The notes under the pieces are model-generated. The model did no database searches, was not told the origin of the DNA, and was given only the letters and a program-made list of their open reading frames with translations. A DNA stretch of 64,000 bases from JALUZX01 sp964561605 (lineage in GTDB: Bacteria; Planctomycetota; UBA1135; JALUZX01). A program made the translations under genes and the position numbers. Position 1 is the stretch's first letter, and each line of letters begins with the position of its first letter. Shown in pieces: positions 8,890 through 17,454 of the stretch. Location of the stretch: the NCBI GenBank assembly GCA_964561605.1, contig CAZLQD010000010.1:175665-239664 (forward strand), written 5' to 3'.

Positions 8890-10458
8890 TCAGGGTTTTC
8901 CCACCAGGGCGGCCCCGCCGGGGGAGACGATCAGGCCCAGGGGATTGGCCTTCGGATCACCCACCAGCCACTGCTGGTAGAAACGGGCTCCCACGAGGAC
9001 GGGGAGCTTGGGAATCACGAACCGGACATAGGCCCCTCCGAAGGGACCGATGGTCCTGGCCGACAGGAGTTCGGGCCCCACCAGGAGGGAACACCCCTTG
9101 GCCCCGTAGAAGGAGAGGTCCAGGGGAAGTTTCGCCCTTCCCCACCGGGCCATGGAAGACCCAGTGAGGAGGAAGGCCGGCGTCTTGGGGGCCAGGTAGA
9201 AGAGGTCCACCCGGAACGTCCTGCCCAGGACGGGCACCCCGCCCGGAACGAGGAGGGGAACCCCGGCCGGGCCTTTGCACCCCTGCCCGAAGACCTTGTA
9301 CGCCCCCGCCCTGGAGGTCCCTGTGAACTTCTTCACCGCCGCCGCGAAGGGACCGTAGGTGAAGAAGGTCCCCGTGTTGTATCCGCCCGACCAGGTGCAT
9401 CCGCCGTGGGTGTGGATCCCGACGGCCATACCCGTGGCGGCCATGATGACGGGGGAACCGGAATTTCCGCCCATGGTGTCCACCCTGTAACGGATCGCGG
9501 ACCCCGAGATCCCGGCGAGCGGACCCGTGCCGGTCTGCTGGACCAGGTTGTAGGACCTGGGAGTGGAATCCGTCCCGTACCCGGTGACCCTGAGCTTCGC
9601 TCCGGCCCCTGGATACCCTCCAATCCGGAAATAGTCTCCCTGCACTTCGCCAGGGTATTTCCCCGTATACACGTTCTTCAGCGTGAGGAAGACCCCCCAA
9701 TCCATGCCGGGGCCGCCGACCTGGAACGCCCTCTGGGTGAATCCCGCCCAAGTATACTGGTCCTTGGGGGAGGGGAAACGCATCCCTCCGCTCGAGCTCG
9801 AGAGGGGAACGTTGAACTGGACGTTGAGCGTGGTGAGGGACTTGGCTCCCAGGACGTGGCCGGCCGTGACGAAACAATTCTTCTTGTTGATGAGCCAGGC
9901 CGTTCCCACGGAGTAGTAGTTGGACATCCGGAGGAGGGCCCGGGCCACCCGCCTGTCCCGGGAAAGAACCCGGTTGTCCGGCCCGCAGAGAGTGGCGGGA
10001 ACGGGAGTGGCCGTCCCCCCGGGAAGCCCCCATCCCAGGGTCTTCACCCCGAAGCGGTTCCCCTTGGTGTGAGGCCCGGCGAAGAGGCGGACCTTCACGG
10101 CGTCCCCGTTGAAAAAGGAACTATAGGGCCCGTAGGTCTCCAGAATCCGGGCGTCGAGCCTCTCGGACGCCCCGTCCTGGAGGGAAGAGACCTCCAGGAA
10201 GCTCCCCCTTCCCAGGACCACCTCCCGGAATTCCAACTGAAGGAAGGATGCACCGGCCTTTCGAAAGACCTTCTCCAGGACCGGGAGAGTCTTGCCCGTG
10301 GGGTTGTCCAAGGCTGGGCTGGAATAGGACCAGGGCTGGATCCTACCCACGATGGGAAGGAGCACGTCCCCCCCCTGGGCGGCGGCCCCGGCGGCCGCCG
10401 GAACGAGGAGGGAGAGAAACAACCCACCTTTTCGAAACCACGGGAAAACCTTTTTCAT
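8890..10458 (-). CDS. Secreted trypsin-like serine protease with planctomycetal C-terminal domain
   Basis: A 522-aa protein with a signal peptide (basic MKKVFPWFRK, then a hydrophobic run ending about residue 28). The chymotrypsin-fold triad is visible: His201 in FVTAGHV, Asp253 in MDWGVF, Ser333 in GGNSGSPV; GIHTHGGC supports the substrate-pocket region. About 170 residues precede the protease domain. From about residue 393 an FGQGCKG motif opens a beta-rich C-terminal domain like that in the secreted protein at 13616-14701, which I associate with planctomycetal exported proteins, perhaps a sorting or surface domain. A tandem 19-bp repeat lies 40-77 nt upstream of the start codon. Substrate unknown. 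The protease call is firm; the role of the C-terminal domain is not established. Confidence 0.85.
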   Translation of the reverse strand: MKKVFPWFRKGGLFLSLLVPAAAGAAAQGGDVLLPIVGRIQPWSYSSPALDNPTGKTLPVLEKVFRKAGASFLQLEFREVVLGRGSFLEVSSLQDGASERLDARILETYGPYSSFFNGDAVKVRLFAGPHTKGNRFGVKTLGWGLPGGTATPVPATLCGPDNRVLSRDRRVARALLRMSNYYSVGTAWLINKKNCFVTAGHVLGAKSLTTLNVQFNVPLSSSSGGMRFPSPKDQYTWAGFTQRAFQVGGPGMDWGVFLTLKNVYTGKYPGEVQGDYFRIGGYPGAGAKLRVTGYGTDSTPRSYNLVQQTGTGPLAGISGSAIRYRVDTMGGNSGSPVIMAATGMAVGIHTHGGCTWSGGYNTGTFFTYGPFAAAVKKFTGTSRAGAYKVFGQGCKGPAGVPLLVPGGVPVLGRTFRVDLFYLAPKTPAFLLTGSSMARWGRAKLPLDLSFYGAKGCSLLVGPELLSARTIGPFGGAYVRFVIPKLPVLVGARFYQQWLVGDPKANPLGLIVSPGGAALVGKP

Positions 10459-10497
10459 CCTTCACACTCCCTGCATGCCAGGGACTCATTGGTTCAA

Positions 10498-10535
10498 GGT
10501 CGAAACCAGGATTTGAGGTCGAAAGCAGGATTTGA
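10498..10535. repeat. Tandem 19-bp direct repeat upstream of the protease gene
   Basis: GGTCGAAACCAGGATTTGA (10498-10516) is followed without a gap by a second copy at 10517-10535 that differs at one base (C to G). It lies 40-77 nt upstream of the protease start at 10458, where an operator or activator site would be expected. Confidence 0.6.
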
Positions 10536-10660
10536 GGAATGCTGTCCCGCCCCGATACACACGGGCCCAGTTGGACAACTCCCTTGTAGAGAATACTGTC
10601 CAGCCGGTCCCTGGGTTCCCTGGAATCCCAGGCAAAAGAAAAGGGCCCAGGCGGAACTCC

Positions 10661-11995
10661 TCAATTCGGCCCAGCCGGGCCCCACTCCTCCTGGAAGCGG
10701 ATCCCCACTTCCTCGAGCTCTTTCAGGACGGGTTCGTAGAGAAGGGGCTCAACGGGAAGGACCAGGCCTTTCAACGCCACCTCCCCCGAAAGAAGGAGCT
10801 TCACCGCCACGGCCAAAGGAAGGGCCACGGTCCTGGCCATGGCCGTATCCCCGCCAGGCTCGCCGAAGGCCACAAGGCGGGAGGAGCAAAGGCCCTCCTT
10901 CCCGCCGGGCCGGGAAACCCGGAACTCGTGCTGGAGGACCACCATGTCCCGCTCTCCTTGCTGGAAACGGCACAACTCTCCCATCCTTCGGGCCAGGAGC
11001 TCCCTGGCCGAGGCCCTCTCCACGGGGAGGGGGTCCTCGCGGAAGAACCCCAGCCACTCCAGGTTCCGCAGGGCGGGGTGGTCTTCCTCCACCCCGGCCT
11101 TGCCGGCAAGTGCCTTCCGGGGATCCTCCCCGGGATGGCCCTCGCCCAGGGCACGGCTGAAGCCGGCCCAGGTGAGCCCGGAAAGGTCGAAGATCCTCTC
11201 CCCGTCCAGAAGGCCCATGCGCACCCAGGCCGACCAGGCCTCGCAGTGCCCCGGGTTCCTGAGGGTTCCCCGGAGGAGGTCCCCGGCTTCGCCGATCCCG
11301 TAGGCATCCCTGTAAGGAAGGGAGTCGCCGTTGGGATAGCCTTCGAAAGTCCCCAGGCCGGGCACGGTCACGGGCCGGCAATGGAGGAAGAGATCCCTTC
11401 CTTCGACCTCCCGGACCTTGCCGCCCTCGAGGAAACGGGCGGGCCGGACCGCCGCGGCCAGGACTCCCTCGGGGGACCAGGAAAGTTTGTATCCGATCGG
11501 GTTGGTATTCGCCTCCGGTGCGGGAAGGCCCCCGCAGAAGGAACGAAAGGCCAGGACCCTCCCCCCCTCCCCGTGGATCCGGCGGATCATGCGGACCGCC
11601 GACATGTGGTCCAGGCCGGGGTCCAGGCCGCATTCGTTCAGGAGGACCAGGCCCTTCCTGCGCGCCTCTCCGTCGAGGGCCCGCATCTCCTTCCCGGCGT
11701 AGGACGCCGTGGCCAGGTGGCGTCCCTTCTCCAGGCAGACCCGGGCCACCCGGGGGTGTTCCGAGGCGGGAAGGAGGGAGACCACCAGGTCGGCCCCTTC
11801 CACGGCCCGGGCCAGGGCGGCCTCGTCCCTCGCGTCCAGGACGAAGGAAGACCCGCGCCCCAGGCCCTCCAGGAGGCGTTTCCCCTCCTCGGGATAGAGA
11901 CTCCCGACCCGCAGCTCCACCCAGGAGAGCCCAGTCAGGTATTCCGCAAGAGGGCGGGCCACCCTCCCCGCGCCCAGGAGAAGGACCTTCTTCAC
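10661..11995 (-). CDS. Saccharopine dehydrogenase-like protein (SDH half of LKR/SDH)
   Basis: A 444-aa oxidoreductase with an N-terminal Rossmann fold (KKVLLLGAGRVARPL), the saccharopine-dehydrogenase middle domain (LNECGLDPGLDHMSA, TNPIGYKLSWSPEG) and the typical long C-terminal region. Members convert saccharopine to glutamate plus alpha-aminoadipate semialdehyde (lysine breakdown) or run the reverse in alpha-aminoadipate synthesis. The GTG start at 11995 overlaps the stop of the upstream gene (GTGA), and that gene looks like lysine-ketoglutarate reductase. Together they mirror the two halves of the animal and plant bifunctional AASS/LKR-SDH. I therefore favour lysine catabolism. The direction in vivo cannot be read from sequence. 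Confidence 0.85.
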   Translation of the reverse strand: MKKVLLLGAGRVARPLAEYLTGLSWVELRVGSLYPEEGKRLLEGLGRGSSFVLDARDEAALARAVEGADLVVSLLPASEHPRVARVCLEKGRHLATASYAGKEMRALDGEARRKGLVLLNECGLDPGLDHMSAVRMIRRIHGEGGRVLAFRSFCGGLPAPEANTNPIGYKLSWSPEGVLAAAVRPARFLEGGKVREVEGRDLFLHCRPVTVPGLGTFEGYPNGDSLPYRDAYGIGEAGDLLRGTLRNPGHCEAWSAWVRMGLLDGERIFDLSGLTWAGFSRALGEGHPGEDPRKALAGKAGVEEDHPALRNLEWLGFFREDPLPVERASARELLARRMGELCRFQQGERDMVVLQHEFRVSRPGGKEGLCSSRLVAFGEPGGDTAMARTVALPLAVAVKLLLSGEVALKGLVLPVEPLLYEPVLKELEEVGIRFQEEWGPAGPN

Positions 11996-13323
11996 TCTTC
12001 CCCCTTCCGGCTGCCGTCGAGGAAGCCCTCCATGTAACGGAAGGCCGGGGTGAACTCCCCCTTCCAGAGGATCACCGCCCGGGCGAGTTCGGGGGGAAAT
12101 CCCGCCGCCGGAAGAGGGCCCGAGAGGTCCGCCGAGGCGAGGAAGGGAACCAGGGGGGCCAAGGCCGAACTGAACCCCTGGGAAGAATCCCTGGGGATTT
12201 CGGCCGGGAGGTTTCCCACGGCGAGGACGGCGATTCCCTTCCCCTCGAAGCCCGACGGGGCCTCTCCCGTGGTAGGATCGTATACGAAGACAGGATCCCC
12301 CGAATCGGTCTCTCTCACGGTGCAGGCCAGGGGCCCGTCGATGTCGCAGGAGATGTCCGCCACGAGCCGGAGCTTGGGGACCTCCCCGGACCGGAAGAGG
12401 CCGGCCAGGTCCTCCCTCGCGGCGAGCCTGGGATACTTGGGCGTCCAGAAGATGGCGTTCACCAAGAGGGTGAGGTAGGGAAGATAGGAGGGGAAGATGG
12501 GCCTGTAACGTTCGGGATGGTCGTAGTACTCCCTAAGGTCGAAGGAGGCCCCCTCCTCCCTGGGAACGACCAGGTCCTCCTCCTTGAAGACCACCTTCAC
12601 CACCTTGTCCCCAAGTCCAGGATTCTCCCGGACGAACCGGGGGAGTTCCGATGGGGTCACCTCCACCAGGGGAAGGAGGTTCAGGATCTCCTGGGCACCC
12701 TGGGACACGTGGCCGTAGCCGGTGATTCCCACCACCAGGGGAGCGATCCCGCCGGGGATCCCCTCCCGGGCGATCCTCTCGCCAAGCCCTTGGATCTCCT
12801 CTTTCAGGGCCCGTAGATCTCCCGCCTGGTGGGCCGGCTTCAGCTCCAGGAAGGAGGTTTTCATCCCCTGTGCTTCCAGGCGCCTCCCCAGGGCCCAGAG
12901 GGCGTCGGCCATGCCGGCCAGGCCGGCGTAACGGCCGAAGAAGATGAGCCTCCGGTCCTCCTCGTCCCGGATCATCTCGTAGTCCAGCAAGGTGGCCCCC
13001 TTCTCCACCAGGGTGCGGAGCATCCCCATGTTGTGGGGCTGGCCCTTGATGGTGTGGGAGAAGAAGGCGTATCCCCCGCCGGGCCGGAAGAAGGAATCGG
13101 GCATCTCCTTCACCCCCAGGACGAACTCGCAGGGTCCCACGTCGGAAACCACCTTGGCCCCGGCCCGGGCGAATTCTTCGTCCGAGAAGGCCCGCCGCTT
13201 GGAGGACTGGACCCAGACCTCCACCCCTTCCCCCACCAGGTGGGCCACGTCGGAGGGCACCAAGGGGGACCGCCTCTCCCAGGGATTCTTGTCTTCTTCG
13301 CGGATTCCGATCCTGTTGCCCAA
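11992..13323 (-). CDS. Lysine-ketoglutarate reductase-like protein (AlaDH/PNT N-terminal fold)
   Basis: A 443-aa protein that starts GIREEDKNPWERRSPLVP, the signature of the alanine dehydrogenase/transhydrogenase N-terminal domain as found in the LKR half of AASS. LKR condenses lysine and 2-oxoglutarate with NADPH to saccharopine. Further landmarks are the GVKEMP block, FFSHTIKGQ, the LLDYEMI segment and VVGITGYGHVSQGAQEIL in the second domain. The start is a TTG at 13323 preceded by GGGAGG. The following SDH gene overlaps by 4 bp, so the pair is almost certainly co-translated. LKR encoded separately from SDH is uncommon in bacteria. The family call is strong; activity is inferred. Confidence 0.82.
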   Translation of the reverse strand: MGNRIGIREEDKNPWERRSPLVPSDVAHLVGEGVEVWVQSSKRRAFSDEEFARAGAKVVSDVGPCEFVLGVKEMPDSFFRPGGGYAFFSHTIKGQPHNMGMLRTLVEKGATLLDYEMIRDEEDRRLIFFGRYAGLAGMADALWALGRRLEAQGMKTSFLELKPAHQAGDLRALKEEIQGLGERIAREGIPGGIAPLVVGITGYGHVSQGAQEILNLLPLVEVTPSELPRFVRENPGLGDKVVKVVFKEEDLVVPREEGASFDLREYYDHPERYRPIFPSYLPYLTLLVNAIFWTPKYPRLAAREDLAGLFRSGEVPKLRLVADISCDIDGPLACTVRETDSGDPVFVYDPTTGEAPSGFEGKGIAVLAVGNLPAEIPRDSSQGFSSALAPLVPFLASADLSGPLPAAGFPPELARAVILWKGEFTPAFRYMEGFLDGSRKGEE

Positions 13324-13615
13324 AGGAGCCTCCCCCTTCGTTCCGGCCTCCCTCCTCCTCTTCCCGGGGAGTCGAGGTTAGGGAGAAGGGGAGCGGGAAA
13401 CAACCCGCCTGGGAGAACAAGCTGGAAGGTCTGGAGAAAGACTTCCCAGGGCCCTCCCGGAGGGAGCCCTCCCGGGCGGCCGGGCCCGGCCTTTCGGGCC
13501 GGTCCGAAGAACCAGGCCGGGCAGGGCCCCTGCCGGGGCCCGGGCCGGGAGGAGGGGCGGAAGGGGCCCGCCCCACCTTGCCTCCCTGCTGGAGGCCGGA
13601 GGGAAAGGCCCCTCC

Positions 13616-14701
13616 TCAAGTCTTGAGACGAAAAACCGGCCCCTCCCCTTCGAAGAGGAAGCCCCACTTGGTCCGGGCCTGGAAGTTGACTCCCTGGATC
13701 ACGTACATCGCCGGTCTCCGGCCTCCCATGCGGGACCCCAAGCGGATGTCCAGCCCCTCCGAGGCGGTCAGGGGAAGGGCCGGGTTCACCCGGGGATCCT
13801 GGAGGACCAGGAACTGGGCCCGGAGCCTTCCGCCCAGGAGCTCGGGTGAGCCCGGAACGGGGAGGAAGGTCTCCCCCATGCCGGAGAGCCCCACCTTGAC
13901 GGGGAGCATGGTCACGATTTCGGTATAGAGGAAACACCCGGGAAGCCCGACTCCGGACAGGGAGAAGGGGAGGAGAAGGCCTCCCCATGTCGAGGCGGTC
14001 GTGCCGAGACATGCCAGGGCGGTCCCCCCTGGCGGCGCACCGTGGAGGAACAGGGCCAGGCTTCCCCCTCCCGGGGCCGGTGCGTATCCCGTGGCCCGGT
14101 TCGCCCCGGAAGGACAGCCTGCTCCGAAGGGAACCACCTTTCCCCCGGTCCCCGGGGAGGAGACCTCCCAGTCGCAGGCGTAGGTGTAGATCCTTCCCGT
14201 TTTCAGGTCGTAAGAGTAGTGGTCCACCACCAGGCTACCCCCCTTGTAGGAGAAGGGGACGTCCAGGGGGAAACGAACGTTCCAGGGGGCCGGGGGAACG
14301 GCGGGCGCCGCCAGGGCCGGCCAGTTCACCGTCCTGGGCTTGAAGACCGTCGTGAGACCCGTCGTATCGGGAAAGCGGGGCGTCGGATGAAGAGGGAAGA
14401 CCGCCAGGTTGGCCATCCGGACCGTCCAGGAGACCGAGGCCGGCCGGCTCATGGTGCCGGCGATCTTTCCGTCCCCCCTGTAGTCGATCTCCTTCACCAG
14501 GGCGGAACCGCCCAGGCCCTTGAGCATGGTCCTGGAGACCACTTGGGTGAGGCGGACCCTGTTGTATCCGAAGGGCAGGATCCCTGCGCCGCTTCCCTCC
14601 GAGGTGGCCCTCCAGGGAGGAACGGTCAGGGTCGTCTGGGCCGGGGCCTGCGGGGCGAGGGCGGCGGCGGAAAGGAAGATCCATGTTCCGAGGCGTCTCA
14701 T
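13616..14701 (-). CDS. Secreted protein with FGAGC C-terminal domain
   Basis: A 361-aa exported protein with signal peptide MRRLGTWIFLSAAALAPQ, cleaved about APAQ. Residues 24-185 form a beta-rich domain; FGAGC (192-196) opens a second domain of about 130 residues that resembles the C-terminal part of the protease at 8890-10458. I recognise this domain type from planctomycetal secreted proteins, but its function is unknown to me. A longer frame runs upstream to 17821, but the ATG at 14701 has a good AAAGGAG ribosome-binding site and a clear signal peptide. It lies 14 bp after the DUF1501 stop, so it is probably a partner exported or assembled with the DUF1800/DUF1501 proteins. Confidence 0.75.
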   Translation of the reverse strand: MRRLGTWIFLSAAALAPQAPAQTTLTVPPWRATSEGSGAGILPFGYNRVRLTQVVSRTMLKGLGGSALVKEIDYRGDGKIAGTMSRPASVSWTVRMANLAVFPLHPTPRFPDTTGLTTVFKPRTVNWPALAAPAVPPAPWNVRFPLDVPFSYKGGSLVVDHYSYDLKTGRIYTYACDWEVSSPGTGGKVVPFGAGCPSGANRATGYAPAPGGGSLALFLHGAPPGGTALACLGTTASTWGGLLLPFSLSGVGLPGCFLYTEIVTMLPVKVGLSGMGETFLPVPGSPELLGGRLRAQFLVLQDPRVNPALPLTASEGLDIRLGSRMGGRRPAMYVIQGVNFQARTKWGFLFEGEGPVFRLKT

Positions 14702-14715
14702 CGTCGTCGCTCCTT

Positions 14716-15957
14716 TCAAGGCAGGAATCCCAGGTGCTTGGTGGGGCTCCCCGGGGGAAGGACCTTTGCGCTGGAGCCCTCGAGCCACTTGTCCACGATC
14801 TCCGCCAGGACCCGGCGGAAATCGGTGGTGTAGACCAGGTTGGCCTTGTTGTAGGGAGGGGAGGCCTTGGAGAGGTCCGGGTAGGTTCCGTAGAGCCCGC
14901 CCTTCACGGAAGGGCCGAAAACGAAGTTGCAGGTGGCCGCTCCGTGGTCCGTCCCGGCGTTTCCGTTCTCCCCGATCCTCCTGGAGAATTCGCTCCACTG
15001 GAAGAGGATCGTCTTCTTGGCGGCCGCCGGGTTCTGGGCCTTCAGGTCGTCGAAGAAGGCCTTGATCACTGGACCCACCCGGGAAAGGAGGACCTCCAGC
15101 CGGGTTGCCTCGGCCGAATGCGTGTCGAACCCGCCCAGGAAGAGGTAGTAGACGTGGGTCTTCAGGCCGTGGATGATGTAGCGCGCCAGGAGCTGGAAAG
15201 TCCGGTTGAGAGGATTTCCGGCCGGGTAGGTCACGGCGGGCTTGTAGTTCTTCCCCGTCTTCTGAAGGGTGTCCGCCGCGTCGAAGGCGGCAGCCTGTGC
15301 CGCCGCCGTGAAGGAGAGGAGGGGGTGCGCCCCGGGCCTGGCCAGGGAGGCGTGGGCCCTGAGCTTCTTCTCCTCCAGGCCCCGGTCGATCCTGGTGTAG
15401 GGATCGGTCCGGAACCGGAAGTTGGCGATGTTCCCCACCACCGGAACGGGATGGCCCGTGAAGACGGGGCTCATCCCGCGCTGGAAATCCAGGGCGGGCA
15501 GGGCCGAGCCGCCGGCGTAGAGGTCCAGGTAGCGGGCGAGCCAGCCCCGGGCGACGTTCAGGATGGTCGGATCCGCCGCGTACCAGTACTTCATCGCCTG
15601 GAAGTGGGAGAAGTTGGGCTTGGGATACCCCACACCTTGGATCACGGCCATCTCTCCCGCGTCCCAGAGGGCCTTGAAATCCTTCAAGGCCGGATGGAGA
15701 TAGAGATCCGATCCGGAAGCCAGCTTGATCGCCTTCGATGTGGGAATCGCCAGGGTGGGACGGGCGGCCTTGTAGACCGAGTGCCCCATGGGGCCCAGGG
15801 TGTTCAGGATGTCCACCCCGCCCATCCACTGGAAGACCACCAGGATCTTGTCCCCCGGTTTGTCCAGCCCCCCGCCCGAAAGGATCCGGGCGCCGAGAGG
15901 GAGGGCCAGGCCCGCCGAGAGGCTCTTCGAGAGAAAGTCGCGCCGCGTCGTCTTCAT
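14716..15957 (-). CDS. DUF1501 family protein, Tat-exported
   Basis: A 413-aa protein with a twin-arginine signal (MKTTRRDFLSKSLSAGLALP). DUF1501 landmarks follow: LVVFQWMGGVDILNTL, the NFSHFQAMKYWY block, GGFDTHS and WSEFSRR-GENGNAGTDHGAA near the C-terminus. The family belongs to the alkaline-phosphatase/sulfatase superfamily by fold and is usually encoded next to DUF1800, as here; its biochemical role is not established. The ATG at 15957 has a strong TAGGAGG ribosome-binding site and lies 9 bp after the DUF1800 stop. The Tat signal implies folding before export, perhaps with a metal cofactor. Confidence 0.9.
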   Translation of the reverse strand: MKTTRRDFLSKSLSAGLALPLGARILSGGGLDKPGDKILVVFQWMGGVDILNTLGPMGHSVYKAARPTLAIPTSKAIKLASGSDLYLHPALKDFKALWDAGEMAVIQGVGYPKPNFSHFQAMKYWYAADPTILNVARGWLARYLDLYAGGSALPALDFQRGMSPVFTGHPVPVVGNIANFRFRTDPYTRIDRGLEEKKLRAHASLARPGAHPLLSFTAAAQAAAFDAADTLQKTGKNYKPAVTYPAGNPLNRTFQLLARYIIHGLKTHVYYLFLGGFDTHSAEATRLEVLLSRVGPVIKAFFDDLKAQNPAAAKKTILFQWSEFSRRIGENGNAGTDHGAATCNFVFGPSVKGGLYGTYPDLSKASPPYNKANLVYTTDFRRVLAEIVDKWLEGSSAKVLPPGSPTKHLGFLP

Positions 15958-15966
15958 GCTCTCCTC

Positions 15967-17454
15967 CTATTTCATCTGGAATTCCGGCAGGGCCGCGATC
16001 AGGTGGACCAGGCCGCTCACCTTCTGCCTGACGTGGGCGGCGTTCCGGACGTCGAACTTCCTGGGGCCGCTGTCGATGCGGTTCATGTAGTCCACCAGGC
16101 TGGACCTCACCGCCGGCGGCACCTTTCCGTCCACCATGTAAAGGAGGTAGTGGTCCACCACCCCGGCGGCGGAGGCGAGCCCCTTCCGCTTGATCTCCCG
16201 GAAGGGGTCGAAAGTGGCCTTCAGGTTGGTCCGCCCCCCCTGCTGGATCAGGGCCTCGGCGTAGTTGGCCCGCTCGATCAGGGTCTGGGAATTGATCCAG
16301 GCCGCCCCGTCGGGAAGGCCCGAGGGGTTCTCGAAATTGAGGAGGGGATACCCCTGGAGGACCACCCGGGCGCCCATGCCCGTATAGGAGACCCCCGCGT
16401 GGAGGAAACGGGCCAGGCCCACGCAGTAGTCCAGGGGGTCCTTCACCAGGGCCCTGTAGGCCGCGGCGGAGTAGAATGCCTTGGAACGGAGGACGATGCT
16501 CATGAAGGACCGGATATTGTATCCGTCCTTCCGCAAGAGATAGGCCAGGTAGTCCACGAGGGCGGTCCCGGGATCGAGGTAGACGAAGTATTCCCAGATC
16601 TTCCGGGCCAGGAACTTCGCCGTGGCCGGGTGGTCCAGGACGATGTCCAGCAGGTCGTCCAGGTCCTTGGCGCCGTTGGGATAGGGGTTGTAGATCCTCT
16701 TCCCCAGGACGGTCTTCACTCCGTAGTCGTGATACCAGGTCGAGGGGTTGAAGTAGTACTGGTTCCTCGGCCGCAGGGTGTGTCCCGTGAGGGCCCGGGA
16801 CGCCTCCTTGACGTCCTGTTCCGTGTAGCCGCTTCCCACGCCCATGGTGTAGAGCTCCAGGAGCTCCCTCCCGTAGTTCTCGTTGGGCTTCCGGGCCCTG
16901 CTGAGCCAGTTGTCCAGCCAGACCAGCATGGCCGGGTCCTTGGTTACGGCCAGAAGGATCTCCTTGAAGGAAGAGAGCGCCAGGGTCCTGAGGGTCGCCG
17001 CGTGGACGCCCATGGGCTCGGGAAAGGCGGAGGACTTGAGACCTACGGAGAAGTGGTCCAGCCAGAAGGCGGCCATCTTCTCCTGGAAGGGATAGGGCGT
17101 GTGGGACTGGGTGTAGAGGAGCATGGCCCTCTGGCCGGCCAGGGTCCCCAGGTTGAGGATCTCCCCCGAGGGGAGGACGTGGGTGCCGTGGGTCGGAACC
17201 GGGTGGGGAGCCGTCGTGAGCAGGGCGTCCACCGCCCGGTCGGGCCCGAGGGCCAGGACGAACTCCACCTCTTCGGGAGTGGGACCGAAGCCGGTCCTCC
17301 GGAGCAGGTGGGCCGCCTTCTCCAGGTTCCAGGGATCCTGGGAGGTGGGCCGCCAGGGGGCGAGTTCTTCGGGCGGACCTGCGGGAAGGGGCGGCCCGCC
17401 GGGGGAAAGGGAACGAACCGGGACGACCCGGGAGGAAGGACCGGAATCGGGCAT
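15967..17454 (-). CDS. DUF1800 family protein
   Basis: A 495-aa protein with the standard DUF1800 order: AAHLLRRTGFGPTPEE near the N-terminus, FWLDHFSVG, a NENYGRELLELYTMGVG block, LTGHTLRPR, and the RSFMSIVLRSKAFY segment. The family is common in planctomycetes and other environmental bacteria and pairs with DUF1501; the function is unknown. No signal peptide is visible, whereas its DUF1501 partner has a Tat signal, so it might ride along with the partner or remain inside. The ATG at 17454 has an excellent GAAGGAGG site six bases upstream. It is the first gene of a three-gene operon and diverges from the gene at 18213. Confidence 0.9.
   Translation of the reverse strand: MPDSGPSSRVVPVRSLSPGGPPLPAGPPEELAPWRPTSQDPWNLEKAAHLLRRTGFGPTPEEVEFVLALGPDRAVDALLTTAPHPVPTHGTHVLPSGEILNLGTLAGQRAMLLYTQSHTPYPFQEKMAAFWLDHFSVGLKSSAFPEPMGVHAATLRTLALSSFKEILLAVTKDPAMLVWLDNWLSRARKPNENYGRELLELYTMGVGSGYTEQDVKEASRALTGHTLRPRNQYYFNPSTWYHDYGVKTVLGKRIYNPYPNGAKDLDDLLDIVLDHPATAKFLARKIWEYFVYLDPGTALVDYLAYLLRKDGYNIRSFMSIVLRSKAFYSAAAYRALVKDPLDYCVGLARFLHAGVSYTGMGARVVLQGYPLLNFENPSGLPDGAAWINSQTLIERANYAEALIQQGGRTNLKATFDPFREIKRKGLASAAGVVDHYLLYMVDGKVPPAVRSSLVDYMNRIDSGPRKFDVRNAAHVRQKVSGLVHLIAALPEFQMK

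Noticed and set aside
5930..8980. 1016-aa open frame on the plus strand opposite aconitase
   Set aside because: It mirrors acnA; its translation is His/Gly/Asp-rich without motifs. High third-position GC removes stop codons on the antisense strand.
10611..10633. CCTGGG/CCCAGG inverted repeat as terminator of the saccharopine genes
   Set aside because: On the minus strand the T-rich tract lies before the hairpin, not after it, so it does not fit an intrinsic terminator.
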